A stretch of 64,000 nt of DNA, taken from contig CBDCGV010000011.1 of the NCBI GenBank assembly GCA_965216955.1, forward strand, positions 310,001 through 374,000, read 5' to 3'. The notes under the pieces are model-generated. The model worked only from the letters and a program-made list of their open reading frames with translations, was not told the DNA's origin and made no database searches. Source of the DNA: CBDCGV01 sp965216955 (GTDB lineage Bacteria > Bacteroidota > Bacteroidia > Chitinophagales > JADIYW01). This document shows positions 55,707 through 64,000 of this stretch, piece by piece (within the stretch, counting starts at the first letter, position 1; every line of letters starts with the position of its first letter). The position numbers were made by a program, and so were the translations under genes.

Positions 55707-56747
55707 TTACTCCAAAACTTCTTCTATAAAATCTTGAATAGCGTTGGCGAAAGCTTCTGGTTCATAAATCATTGGAGAATGCCCAGAATGTTCTAAAATT
55801 ATCATTTGCGCATTTGGAATTCTTGATAAAGCACTAGTTGCCAATGCCGGAGGAACTACAAAATCATATTCGCCCCACAATAATAAAGTAGGCACAGTTA
55901 TTTCGCTTAACCTATTCGTTAAAGCCGCTTGTTCTGTTTCTCCATCAATTTGTTGTGCTGTTAAGTTACTAGAAATTGTTGCTGCAATTCCTAAGGGAGA
56001 ATTAGACAGTGAAATTTCTTCTAGGGCTGTTTCATCCGGAAAATTTACTTGTTGAATTCTTGCTTCTGCTTGAAAGCCCAATCGATTAAGTTTTAAACTT
56101 TCTTCATCGGAGATATTGGCTGTATCTATACTATTGACAAAATCTAAAGCTTCTTGCCAAAAATCAACAAAGAGACCAGCACCAATTTGAACAGGAGCAA
56201 TAGATTGATACATTTTAATGGCCTCCTTATTTAATAGTGGAATATCATGTGCTCCATCTACTTCTATCCATCCATCAATAAAGTTTTCAATCTCTGTATC
56301 AATTAGAGACTGTGTTCCTATCAATCCCCCCCAGCTATGACCCATTAAAAATAAGTTGATCTCCTGACCATACTTTGCCTTTAACATTTTGCAAACGGCT
56401 TCCGCATCCCTTCCGAATTGCTTTAGTGTTACTTGGTTGTCATCATAATTACCTTGTGATGCTCCCTGACCACGTTGATCCAAATAAGCAACAGCATATT
56501 GCGATTCTAATAGTTCATCCATCGCTCTGCCAGCGTTGTATTCTAATCCGTTCCCTCCAGGACCTCCATGCAATAAAAGTATAAACGTTTCGGAAGAAAA
56601 ATTTCCATTCACTTCAATGGCTAAGTCTGCTCCTTCAAAACGAAAAAAGAATCTTTCATAGGTGTCATTAGCCCCTTTTGTGCAACTCCAAAACAAAGCA
56701 ACCATCACTATTCCTATGAAAAATAATTTATAATTTTTTATCCTCAT
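55707..56747 (-). CDS. Alpha/beta hydrolase lipoprotein (proline iminopeptidase-like)
   Basis: A 346-residue lipoprotein (leader ending ALFWSC) with an alpha/beta hydrolase fold. LLLHGGPGG forms the oxyanion region typical of prolyl aminopeptidases. YLDQRGQG, the nucleophile elbow GHSWGG, an acid near WGEYDFVVPP and the histidine in LEHSGHSP complete the triad. The HGGPG/DQRG pair strongly suggests the S33 peptidase family, although esterases can share it. Periplasmic or surface location. Its start overlaps the preceding barrel gene by 20 bases, part of a trmH - barrel - hydrolase operon. Confidence 0.85.
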   Translation of the reverse strand: MRIKNYKLFFIGIVMVALFWSCTKGANDTYERFFFRFEGADLAIEVNGNFSSETFILLLHGGPGGNGLEYNAGRAMDELLESQYAVAYLDQRGQGASQGNYDDNQVTLKQFGRDAEAVCKMLKAKYGQEINLFLMGHSWGGLIGTQSLIDTEIENFIDGWIEVDGAHDIPLLNKEAIKMYQSIAPVQIGAGLFVDFWQEALDFVNSIDTANISDEESLKLNRLGFQAEARIQQVNFPDETALEEISLSNSPLGIAATISSNLTAQQIDGETEQAALTNRLSEITVPTLLLWGEYDFVVPPALATSALSRIPNAQMIILEHSGHSPMIYEPEAFANAIQDFIEEVLE

Positions 56748-57354
56748 TTTTCTTTTTTAAAAAATAAGTGATTCTAAACTCCCATGCTGGCAATAAAACA
56801 AAAGCACTATTGTAAGGAACTTGTAAAATTAGCGATGGCCTTATGTTAAAGGCTAGTGGAGCTTTGTGTTTTTTTGATAGATCATATCCTAAACCAAATA
56901 GTATTGATGGATTAAAACTAGATCTTCCTGCCCGCTTGATTTCTCTTATTTCTGTGTCGCTTACTAATTCATATGTTGGCACATTATAAAAGGTTCTAAA
57001 ATACCCTAAGCCCAAACCAATTTCTGTATTGAACCCACGTGTAATTGTAAAACGATGAATTAAGGTGGGGTTTATCATTAATGTTTTTCTATTATTGGGG
57101 TGATTGTAAAGGCCTAATTCCATTCCTATCAAAAAATCATGATATTTCTTTTTAATAACTTGTTTACCACTTTTTTTTAATAGCTCTCTTTTTTTAATTG
57201 CCGCTACTAAAGGATATTCTACTCCTATTTCTGCCCCGTTATGATACCCTGACTCTGCAAAATAGGTTGCTGAAAGACCTATAACATTTTTTTGTGCTTG
57301 TATATTCAAACACATTAACAACAGAAGCACAAATAACATGTATTGCCTATTCAT
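56728..57354 (-). CDS. Outer-membrane beta-barrel, hypothetical
   Basis: A 208-residue exported protein (leader MNRQYMLFVLLLLMCLNIQA-Q) with alternating strands (GMELGLYNHPN, FNTEIGLGLGYFRTFY, FNPSILFGLGYDL, AFNIRPSLILQVP) suggesting an 8-stranded outer-membrane barrel. The C-terminus ends with a basic, non-barrel KKKNEDKKL tail. No specific family recognised. It overlaps trmH by 8 bases and the hydrolase gene by 20, so it is expressed with both. Confidence 0.7.
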   Translation of the reverse strand: MNRQYMLFVLLLLMCLNIQAQKNVIGLSATYFAESGYHNGAEIGVEYPLVAAIKKRELLKKSGKQVIKKKYHDFLIGMELGLYNHPNNRKTLMINPTLIHRFTITRGFNTEIGLGLGYFRTFYNVPTYELVSDTEIREIKRAGRSSFNPSILFGLGYDLSKKHKAPLAFNIRPSLILQVPYNSAFVLLPAWEFRITYFLKKKNEDKKL

Positions 57355-58024
57355 CTAATTTATTAAATCGCGACATAATAGAAACCGCATTTGGAACCGT
57401 TTTCATTGCCCATTTTAATTTGAGTCTTAGTTGATCTTCTTCTTTTAACCTCCAATCAATATTACTTTTTCTTAAACGAAAGATGATGTTTGAAAGTATA
57501 ATTCCCGCCGATACGGACAAATTATAACTTTCTGTAAATCCATAATTAGGGATCTTTAAAAAGCCATCTGCATTTTCAAAAGCATGGTCACTTAATCCAT
57601 CCTTTTCTCCTCCAAAAACTAGCGCTAAAGGTATATTCAATGGCAAATCTTGAACTAATAAATCCTCCTTATGTGGCGTGCAAGCTAAAACCTTGTAACC
57701 TTTTTTCTTTATCACTTCAAAGCATTGTTCTGTATTGTTTTTATCTGCTTCATCATAAATATGTGCATCCACCCATTTATCAGACCCTTTCGCAATCCCC
57801 TTAGATAGCTTATACTTGTTATTGTTCTCTATTATGTGTACATCTTGTATCCCCAAACATTCCGAGGTTCTAACAATCGCACTAGCATTGCGCTCTTTGT
57901 GAATGTCTTCTACAACTGCTGTAATGTAGCGTGTTCGATTTTGGCTAATTTCCTCAAAAAGACTTTTACGCCGCTCTGTTAGATAGTTTGCCAAAAAGAG
58001 ATACTTTTCCTCTAAGTCTTTCAA
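57347..58024 (-). CDS. trmH: TrmH-type tRNA/rRNA 2'-O-methyltransferase
   Basis: A 225-residue SpoU/SPOUT methyltransferase. Motif 1 is RNASAIVRTSECLG, motif 2 LALVFGGEKDGLSD, and motif 3 IPNYGFTESYNLSVSAGIIL, including the catalytic Arg and SAM-binding knot. The short N-terminus before motif 1 and the C-terminal helix match tRNA (guanosine-18-2'-O)-methyltransferase TrmH better than the rRNA enzyme RlmB. First gene of the trmH - barrel - hydrolase set, starting 147 bases from divergent citrate synthase. Confidence 0.83.
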   Translation of the reverse strand: MKDLEEKYLFLANYLTERRKSLFEEISQNRTRYITAVVEDIHKERNASAIVRTSECLGIQDVHIIENNNKYKLSKGIAKGSDKWVDAHIYDEADKNNTEQCFEVIKKKGYKVLACTPHKEDLLVQDLPLNIPLALVFGGEKDGLSDHAFENADGFLKIPNYGFTESYNLSVSAGIILSNIIFRLRKSNIDWRLKEEDQLRLKLKWAMKTVPNAVSIMSRFNKLDE

Positions 58025-58102
58025 TCTTTTCGCATTTTAATGCAAGCAAAATAAAGAAATTAGAGGACATCCTCGGTTTGCTAAATAAATAATTTATTAA
58101 TC

Positions 58103-58130
58103 TTGAAGGATGATTATTCTTGTATCTTTA
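58103..58130 (+). promoter_or_regulatory. Candidate citrate synthase promoter
   Basis: TTG (58103-58105), 17 bases, TATCTTTA (58123-58130), seven of eight to TAnnTTTG. It lies 40 bases before the ATG at 58171, leaving a plausible leader. Confidence 0.35.
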
Positions 58131-58170
58131 TACACCCATTTTAATAGGAAAAGTAAACAGTATAACGATT

Positions 58171-59457
58171 ATGGCAGACAATGTTAAAGTGATAGTGAAT
58201 GATGATTCATTTGAATTACCATTGGTGGTTGGCACAGAAAATGAAAGAGGAATTGATATCTCTAAATTACGTGCTTCCACAAATCTAGTAACGCTGGATA
58301 CCGGCTACAAAAATACAGGAGCTACAAAAAGTGCCATCACATATTTGGATGGAGAAAAAGGTATTTTAAGATATCGTGGTTATAGTATTGAAGACCTAGC
58401 TGAAAAATCAAGTTTTGTGGAGGTGATGTATTTGCTTTTAAATGGAGAGTTGCCCAACCAAGGACAGTTAGACACTTTCAATGACAAGCTAACTCGTCAC
58501 TCTTTGGTAAGAGAGAAAATGAAGAAATTCTTCGATGGCTATCCAGCGCATACACACCCAATGGGGCAATTGGGGTCTATGATTTGTGCGCTTTCAGGGT
58601 TTTATCCAAATTCTCTAAATCCAAATAGGACAGACGAAGAGAAGGAAATGACTATGATTAGAATCTTAGCAAAAATGCCTTCTATAGTTTCAATGATTTA
58701 TAAAAACTTTATGGGTCACCCCCATATGTATCCAAATGACAGTTTAGGTTATGTAGAAAACTTCCTAAACATGACTTTCGGAATGCCAACAAACAATAAA
58801 GAAATTGACCCTGTTATTGTTGATGCTATGGATAAATTATTGATTTTGCATGCCGATCACGAACAAAACTGTTCCACTTCAACCGTAAGAATTGTTGGTT
58901 CATCGCATGCCAATTTATACGCTTCTATATCTGCAGGTATTTCTGCGCTTTGGGGGCCGTTGCATGGAGGAGCCAATCAAAAGGTGCTTGAAATGCTTGA
59001 TCTTATTCAAAAAGATGGTGGCAATGTAGACAAATACGTTGCAAAAGCCAAAGATAAAAGTGATTCGTTTAGATTATTTGGCTTTGGCCATAGAGTATAT
59101 AAAAACTTTGACCCAAGGGCTAGAATTATTAAAAAAGCTTGTGATAGTGTTTTAGATCGATTAGGAATTGATGATCCAGCTTTGGAGATCGCTAAAAAAT
59201 TAGAGCGAGTTGCTTTGGAAGACGAGTACTTTGTACAAAGAAAATTATATCCAAATGTAGATTTCTACTCTGGCATTATCTATAAGGCTTTAGGCTTCCC
59301 TACAGAAATGTTTACAGTCTTGTTTGCATTAGGCAGATTGCCCGGATGGATTTCTCAATGGAAAGAAATGAGAGAAGACAACCAGCCAATCGGAAGACCA
59401 CGTCAAATTTATATCGGTGAAAATGCAAGACCTTATAAAGAGCTGAACGAGCGATAG
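58171..59457 (+). CDS. gltA: Citrate synthase
   Basis: Condenses acetyl-CoA and oxaloacetate to citrate, entry to the TCA cycle. It has 428 residues from ATG 58171, the normal length; the in-frame upstream TTG at 58120 lies in the leader and overlaps the promoter candidate. Active-site segments are LHADHEQNCSTSTVR, WGPLHGGANQKV, FGFGHRVYKNFDPR (catalytic His and Arg) and PNVDFYSG (catalytic Asp). The long N-terminal domain with TGYKNTGATKSAITYLDGEKG is that of the Gram-negative type II hexameric enzyme. A small Cys-rich gene follows 12 bases downstream on the same strand. Confidence 0.96.
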   Translation: MADNVKVIVNDDSFELPLVVGTENERGIDISKLRASTNLVTLDTGYKNTGATKSAITYLDGEKGILRYRGYSIEDLAEKSSFVEVMYLLLNGELPNQGQLDTFNDKLTRHSLVREKMKKFFDGYPAHTHPMGQLGSMICALSGFYPNSLNPNRTDEEKEMTMIRILAKMPSIVSMIYKNFMGHPHMYPNDSLGYVENFLNMTFGMPTNNKEIDPVIVDAMDKLLILHADHEQNCSTSTVRIVGSSHANLYASISAGISALWGPLHGGANQKVLEMLDLIQKDGGNVDKYVAKAKDKSDSFRLFGFGHRVYKNFDPRARIIKKACDSVLDRLGIDDPALEIAKKLERVALEDEYFVQRKLYPNVDFYSGIIYKALGFPTEMFTVLFALGRLPGWISQWKEMREDNQPIGRPRQIYIGENARPYKELNER

Positions 59458-59469
59458 CAAAAACATTAA

Positions 59470-59841
59470 ATGAAACTCAGCGCTAGCATATTATTGAGTT
59501 TTCTTGTTCTTATTTTGAATATTCAAAATGGCCTCCATTTAATTGTTTATGAGGTAGGTAAGCCTATTATCATCAAAAACTATTGTGTAAATAAAGAGGT
59601 ACAAACGTTTCAATGTGATGGTAAATGTCACCTAAAAAAAGTGCTTGAACAAGATGTTAATACAGCTTCCGAACAAGACATTCCCGCTCCCAACCTAGAA
59701 ATTAAAAACATTGTTTACTTCTGCGAATTAGATAAGGAGATAACAGAGGAATTTCAAATAGTTGAACAATTGTATAAAGGTTATATTAATTGCTATAAAT
59801 TTGAAATGAGCAAAAACCTTTTCAAACCACCCGCTGCCTGA
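59470..59841 (+). CDS. Small Cys-rich envelope protein (CDGKCH)
   Basis: A 123-residue protein with an N-terminal hydrophobic segment (ILLSFLVLILNIQNGLHLI). The mature part carries C39, C49 and C53 in NYC...CDGKCHLKKVLEQ, ending FKPPAA. This arrangement (a KxYC/NYC cysteine, CxGKCxLKK, C-terminal PP) recurs in small uncharacterised Bacteroidota proteins near metal-related TonB receptors. The C-x3-C-H cluster suggests metal binding in the periplasm, perhaps Cu or Zn. It follows citrate synthase by 12 bases and precedes two other Cys/His-rich proteins. Confidence 0.75.
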   Translation: MKLSASILLSFLVLILNIQNGLHLIVYEVGKPIIIKNYCVNKEVQTFQCDGKCHLKKVLEQDVNTASEQDIPAPNLEIKNIVYFCELDKEITEEFQIVEQLYKGYINCYKFEMSKNLFKPPAA

Positions 59842-59898
59842 GTTAAAGCTTTCACAAAAACCTTCAAATTTAATTTATAACTAATTAATTCATTTCGC

Positions 59899-60795
59899 AT
59901 GAAACGAATTTTGATGTGTATGCTTTTTAGTGTAATTGCATATGCACCTAATACGTATGGTTGTGATTTCTGTGGTAGTAGCAATAGCGCTTCGGGAAGC
60001 TTTGATCAATTTGGGCAAAACAATGAAAATGCCATTGGGATTGCCTGGGCTGTTAACAGTCTTTCCAATAGAAATGATGAAGCTTCAGACTTTGCTTATG
60101 TACTTAATACATGGAGCATCAGTGGCACCTATGCAATTAAAGAAGTGATTGTCTTAAATACTGTTTTACCGTTTCAATTATTGAATTCAGAATTGAATGG
60201 TCTTAAAAGAAATGATTTTGGACTAGGAGATCTCTCTTTTTCTGCATCTTATTTAGCATTAGATAAAGCAAAGGAAAAAGAGGGTAAAATTAGGAACCAT
60301 AAACTTTCTATTACTTTAGGCCTTGAATTTCCTACAGGAAGATATCAAGAAGACATTGATGAAAGCCAACTGGGCTATCAATTAGGAAGCCAGAGTTGGG
60401 ATGGAATATTTAATGTCGGTTATTCTTTTATTTTAAATCAATGGGGAGTACATATCCATCAATTTGCGAAAATTAACGGTCAAAATAAATTCAACTATCG
60501 ATTTGGACATCAGTACCTTTCGGGATTAGGACTTAGTTATAAAATCAAACTTAAAGATGCCTTTTTAACACCAAGAACGGGTTTAAAGTGGCTTTATCAA
60601 AGAAGGGATGCTGTAAATGGTTTATTTGAGAACCTTACCGGAGGAAAATTTCTCCATTATAATATTGGTGCAAATTTTAACTTTTATAATTATACACTTT
60701 CAGCATCCTCTTCCATTCCTATTTTGAGCAAGACTAACTATGGTACTCGCTCTATAGGAAGTGAATTTAAAATTCAATTTTTATATACTTTTTAA
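59899..60795 (+). CDS. Outer-membrane barrel with N-terminal CDFC motif
   Basis: A 298-residue exported protein. After the leader (LMCMLFSVIAYAPNTYG) the mature N-terminus reads CDFCGSSNSASG, with C22 and C25 as a likely metal or redox pair. The rest is a beta-barrel with LSFSASYLALDKAK, LGLEFPTGRYQ and a terminal FKIQFLYTF. The C-D-x-C-G start followed by a barrel is seen in other Bacteroidota proteins annotated as transporters; function not established. Second of three co-oriented genes after citrate synthase. Confidence 0.75.
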   Translation: MKRILMCMLFSVIAYAPNTYGCDFCGSSNSASGSFDQFGQNNENAIGIAWAVNSLSNRNDEASDFAYVLNTWSISGTYAIKEVIVLNTVLPFQLLNSELNGLKRNDFGLGDLSFSASYLALDKAKEKEGKIRNHKLSITLGLEFPTGRYQEDIDESQLGYQLGSQSWDGIFNVGYSFILNQWGVHIHQFAKINGQNKFNYRFGHQYLSGLGLSYKIKLKDAFLTPRTGLKWLYQRRDAVNGLFENLTGGKFLHYNIGANFNFYNYTLSASSSIPILSKTNYGTRSIGSEFKIQFLYTF

Positions 60796-60806
60796 AAACA
60801 AAAAAA

Positions 60807-61271
60807 ATGAAAAATATCATTTTAGTATTTACTGTTTTAGCTCTATTTAGCGGTATTTTTATTGCATGTGATGAAGAAGACATTGAGAGCGTAATTGCGT
60901 CTATTACCATTGATGCGGACTCCACAACTTTTATTAGTGGGGATACCGTTTGCATTAGTATTAGTGCTGAAGATAATGAAGAATTACACACTATTGTCTT
61001 ATCCATATATTCTGACAAATTAGACTCTATAGTTGAAGAATATTCTTATCACAGTCACTCTACAACCTATTCTAAAACTATAAAATGGAAGGCGGTTACA
61101 CATGATCACTCTGATTTCGTTTTAACCCTTACTGCAACAGATCACAATGGAAATGAAGGCATCGCTAAAGAGAATATTCATGTTCATCCTTCAGAACATA
61201 TGCATGAAGAAGGCAGTATAAAAGAGGAAAATGGAGAGCATGAGCATGGAGAAGAAGAACACGAGCATTAA
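60807..61271 (+). CDS. His-rich DUF4625-like lipoprotein
   Basis: A 154-residue lipoprotein (leader ending FIAC). The central domain is an Ig-like beta sandwich resembling DUF4625 (ISAEDNEELHTIVLSIYSD, FVLTLTATDHNGNEG). Histidine and acidic residues dominate the C-terminus (HVHPSEHMHEEG, ENGEHEHGEEEHEH), plus HSHS and HDHS near the middle, giving strong expected affinity for Zn, Cu or Ni. It probably buffers or delivers metal at the outer membrane for the neighbouring barrel or TonB receptor. It starts 12 bases after the barrel gene and ends before a terminator. Confidence 0.8.
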   Translation: MKNIILVFTVLALFSGIFIACDEEDIESVIASITIDADSTTFISGDTVCISISAEDNEELHTIVLSIYSDKLDSIVEEYSYHSHSTTYSKTIKWKAVTHDHSDFVLTLTATDHNGNEGIAKENIHVHPSEHMHEEGSIKEENGEHEHGEEEHEH

Positions 61272-61291
61272 ACAAAAATGTAGTACATATA

Positions 61292-61337
61292 AAAACTGCT
61301 TGTTTATGATTTTAGAATCATAAACAAGCAGTTTTTT
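61292..61337. terminator. Long bidirectional hairpin terminator
   Basis: A perfect 20-base stem (61292-61311 with 61316-61335) with loop TTAG, A-run on the left and T-run on the right. It terminates the metal-related genes (plus) and the TonB receptor gene (minus), whose stop lies 42 bases away. Confidence 0.85.
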
Positions 61338-61378
61338 AAATGGTGGGTACTTACTAAATAGATAAAGCCTTATCTCCG

Positions 61379-64000
61379 CTAAATTTCCATTTTTAAGAAA
61401 AAATTGGGTAAAATTCCCAACTGAGATTTTTCATATCTACGCAATTGCAATTCATCATCATTTGTTTCTGTAATAAGATAGCGTACCAAGATACTGCCAG
61501 AACTATTATATAAATTCAGGATAGAGGCTCCTATTTTGAACAGAATTGGTTTCTTCTTAAGTACAAACTTGTAATGCGTACTAAAATCCAATCGATGAAA
61601 TGCAGGTAGTCGTTGTCCATTTTGAACATCAAAATTTATTGTATTCAAGGATTCTCCATCTTCATCAATTATCGTCTCTATGCTAACGGCTTGCGTATAT
61701 ACATTTCCACTTTCTACATTCCAAATAAAACCACTTTCCCAATTTTTAAAGCTGAAATTAGCCGCTATTTTTAAATGATGCGGTTTGTCATTATTTGCTC
61801 GAAAGGAAAGGCCATTATTTAATTCAGTTGATTGGTGTATTGTTTTTGAAAAAGTATAGGAAATCCATAAACCAAAGATCCTTTTCCAACGTTGTTTAAT
61901 CAGGACTTCCAATCCGCTGGCCTTTCCTTTACCACTTACTGTCTCATCTGTTTGAGTATCACTATCACCCAATGTGAGAAAACGAAGGTTTCTTAATTGC
62001 TTATTGTAAATTTGTAAATCGAATAAAAAATTATTTTTTTTATAGCTTACCCCTCCGGCTATTTGCCTGGCTTGAATTACATTGATTTCATTTTCTTCTT
62101 CATTTGCTATTGTCCAAAGTTCATTGCCTAACCCCAACTCATTTTGCTCTATAAACTGACTAACAAATTGACGATGCCAACCAACTGAACCGTAAATTTT
62201 TAAATTTTGCTCTTTTGGATATAAGTTTATAGTTAATCTCGGTTCAACAAAATGTTGCTGACTAACTGCATAGTGGCTGTACCGCAATCCCACATTAAAC
62301 TCTATATACTTAATAGGTTTGACTAGATGATCAACAAATAAAGACTGAATTGTTGTTTGTTCCTTTTGATTAGAATTTTCGGTGAAATCATCTCTAAAAT
62401 TTTCTAACAAGGAACTATAAGACACATCATAATGTGTAAACTGATACCCACCAGAAAGTGAGTAATATTTATTTAGGTTGGCTATATGGTATGCTTTCAA
62501 GCCAATCTCTCGCAATTTATTTTTATTGGTAATACGTTCTCCTTCATTTTCTTCTGATTCTTCATCATCGTATTGAAAATTGTAATCGCTATCAAAGCTA
62601 CTTAAGTGAAACTTCCATTGAGTATTGTGTTTGATAGACCAATTGTTGTGCCATGAAAAGGCGGTTCCTATATTTTTAATTTCCAATCCATCAGTAGTCT
62701 TAAAAATTTCGTTCCCCTCTTCTAAAAGACTTGATTGATAGGAAAGTTTATCTCTTCCCATCACAAAGCTAAAATATCCAACATCTCTATCGTTTGGTTT
62801 TATTAGCCATTTTGCGTTGAGGTCTGAATAAAAGAATTTTGAATTCGCATCAACTGTCTCAAGTTCTTCTAAAGTTTCATTTTGGTCGGTTTGTATTCTA
62901 CTGCCAAATGCAACTTGTTCCAATAATCTTGAATAGAAAAAATTGTTAAAAATATCTGTATACGATCTCCTTCCCGCAACCATAAGCATGGTTTTCTTTT
63001 TGAACAAAGGGGCATATATACCAAAATGTGTGTCCAAAAGATTAAGTCCTAATTTTACACGAAATTGTTCCGTATTGGTTGGCAGACTGTTGATGTCAAT
63101 AATGCCTGCCACACGACCTCCAAGTTGAGCTCCATATCCATCCTTATAAATTTTTACATTCTTTACAATATTGGGATTAAATGAAGATTGCATCCCAAAA
63201 AAATGGCCTGTATGGTAAACAGGAATCCCATCAAATGTAACTAAGTTTTGATCTGCGGAGCTCCCTCTAATGGAAAGATTCGAAGCCGATTCATCCGTTG
63301 CTCTCACTCCGGGCAGTAACTGTACCATTCTTAAAACATCCGTCTCTCCGAAACCAGGCAAGGCACTCATTTGGTTAGGATACATGTTATAACCATTTCC
63401 ATCATCAGAAACATTCAATAAACGAATTGACTGGTCAACAATTTGTAATTCATGAATCTCAAAAGCCTTTCGTTTCATTGATACAGCACTATTATTTGTA
63501 AAATTGTTGGTAGTTATAATAAGGTCTTCATACCCCAGATATTTAAATTCTAAAGTATCTATTTCTTTATCTGAAACTGTTATTTCAAAAAACCCATTTT
63601 CATCTGTAATGGCAGAAGTTTTTAATTTATAATTTACAATAGTAGCAAATGGCAGAGGCAAATTGTCCGAAGCATCTCTAACATATCCACTAGCCTGTTG
63701 TGATTGGGTTTCAATTGAAATACTCCTCCTTAAAACAATGTATTTCTCTGATAAAACTAAAATTTCTGTTTTTTTACTTTCGAGCAATTTCTGCAGGGCC
63801 TTTTTAACTGGGAGATTAGTTACAGTACCACTTAAAAGCATTTGTTCAAATTGTACTACTTCAAAGGCCAGGGTTACATCATAAACTTCTGCTATTTTTG
63901 AGAATACAGAAAGAGCAGGGTCCTTGTCAAAAGAAAGCGTGGTTTGAGCATTGATGTTTTGAATAAAAATCAATAAACAAAACAAATGACCATATTTTTT
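61379..64000 (-). CDS. STN-domain TonB-dependent receptor, 5' end beyond window
   Basis: At least 873 residues of an outer-membrane receptor. The frame stays open to the edge, reading KKYGHLFCLLIFIQNINAQ, a signal peptide whose start codon must lie just outside; an internal TTG at 63985 is not the start. Domains in order: secretin/TonB short N-terminal STN domain (residues ~20-75), carboxypeptidase-regulatory-like domain (GYVRDASDNLPLPFATIV), plug (MVQLLPGVRATDESASNLSIRG, VTFDGIPVYH) and barrel. STN domains signal to FecR anti-sigma factors, so a sigma/FecR pair may lie upstream outside the window. It converges with the Cys/His-rich set, suggesting metal or metallophore uptake. Confidence 0.88.
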   Translation of the reverse strand, partial: KKYGHLFCLLIFIQNINAQTTLSFDKDPALSVFSKIAEVYDVTLAFEVVQFEQMLLSGTVTNLPVKKALQKLLESKKTEILVLSEKYIVLRRSISIETQSQQASGYVRDASDNLPLPFATIVNYKLKTSAITDENGFFEITVSDKEIDTLEFKYLGYEDLIITTNNFTNNSAVSMKRKAFEIHELQIVDQSIRLLNVSDDGNGYNMYPNQMSALPGFGETDVLRMVQLLPGVRATDESASNLSIRGSSADQNLVTFDGIPVYHTGHFFGMQSSFNPNIVKNVKIYKDGYGAQLGGRVAGIIDINSLPTNTEQFRVKLGLNLLDTHFGIYAPLFKKKTMLMVAGRRSYTDIFNNFFYSRLLEQVAFGSRIQTDQNETLEELETVDANSKFFYSDLNAKWLIKPNDRDVGYFSFVMGRDKLSYQSSLLEEGNEIFKTTDGLEIKNIGTAFSWHNNWSIKHNTQWKFHLSSFDSDYNFQYDDEESEENEGERITNKNKLREIGLKAYHIANLNKYYSLSGGYQFTHYDVSYSSLLENFRDDFTENSNQKEQTTIQSLFVDHLVKPIKYIEFNVGLRYSHYAVSQQHFVEPRLTINLYPKEQNLKIYGSVGWHRQFVSQFIEQNELGLGNELWTIANEEENEINVIQARQIAGGVSYKKNNFLFDLQIYNKQLRNLRFLTLGDSDTQTDETVSGKGKASGLEVLIKQRWKRIFGLWISYTFSKTIHQSTELNNGLSFRANNDKPHHLKIAANFSFKNWESGFIWNVESGNVYTQAVSIETIIDEDGESLNTINFDVQNGQRLPAFHRLDFSTHYKFVLKKKPILFKIGASILNLYNSSGSILVRYLITETNDDELQLRRYEKSQLGILPNFFLKMEI

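Noticed and set aside
1..64000. CRISPR arrays, tRNA/rRNA genes, transposases, integrases, prophage or restriction systems
   Set aside because: No regular repeat-spacer units, no cloverleaf or rRNA segments and no mobile-element or defence protein motifs were found in reading the window and its translations.

Overview
The window is AT-rich bacterial chromosome from a member of the Bacteroidota, most likely Flavobacteriales or a related marine order. The evidence is a metalloprotease with a type IX secretion (T9SS) C-terminal sorting domain, two SusC-like TonB-dependent receptors with N-terminal carboxypeptidase-regulatory domains, many SSC/LSC-type lipoproteins, TAnnTTTG-type promoter elements, few Shine-Dalgarno sequences, and the characteristic cluster dut - TPR protein - DUF4292 lipoprotein - EnvC-like protein. 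I saw no rRNA, tRNA, CRISPR array, insertion sequence or prophage. No gap between genes reaches 300 bases.

Layout. 57-2950 (minus): a CorC/CNNM membrane protein, LptC and aspartate-semialdehyde dehydrogenase. 3077-7732 (plus): a very large secreted lamin-tail protein and a dienelactone-hydrolase-like enzyme. 7939-15394 (minus): an envelope block with a FadL-like barrel, EnvC-like factor, DUF4292 lipoprotein, TPR protein, dUTPase and polysaccharide flippase. 15510-17456 (plus): a TetR regulator, a small membrane protein and an SDR protein, with a palindromic operator at the regulator's own start. 17485-19689 (minus): RecQ. 19923-23886 (plus): mannose-1-phosphate guanylyltransferase, nitrilase/omega-amidase, a small conserved protein, lipoprotein cyclophilin and Obg GTPase. 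23939-26812 (minus): an AddB-like PD-(D/E)XK nuclease.

27100-31228 (plus): a surface beta-helix lipoprotein and TonB-dependent receptor separated by a strong hairpin. 31315-39321 (minus): a PorT-like barrel, a 2027-residue alpha-2-macroglobulin and a DUF3089 hydrolase. 39403-46739 (plus): thiL, nhaD, DUF1015, a Cys/Met-metabolism PLP enzyme, a PrsW protease, a TIGR02757 protein, a small soluble protein and a lipoprotein. 46734-49880: a PhyH dioxygenase, a tiny Lys-rich protein ending in GCGG, and an M43 metalloprotease. 49922-54270 (minus): Mfd coupled to a secreted protein. 54351-55679 (plus): a cytochrome c fused to MORN-like repeats. 55707-58024 (minus): TrmH, a barrel and an alpha/beta hydrolase, overlapping. 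58171-61271 (plus): citrate synthase and three Cys/His-rich envelope proteins that look like a metal-handling set. These converge on an STN-domain TonB receptor (minus) cut by the right edge.

Most of the content is core housekeeping plus envelope biogenesis. The most notable points are: (1) four genes (lptC, the lamin-tail gene, manC, the nitrilase) each interrupted by what looks like one extra base in a short homopolymer, which suggests sequence errors; (2) the Cys/His-rich trio beside an STN TonB receptor; (3) the cytochrome c-MORN fusion with no methionine available as axial ligand; (4) the secreted A2M with an intact thioester and an Ala/Glu/Lys-rich candidate bait region. I did not find a clearly novel defence or mobile system.
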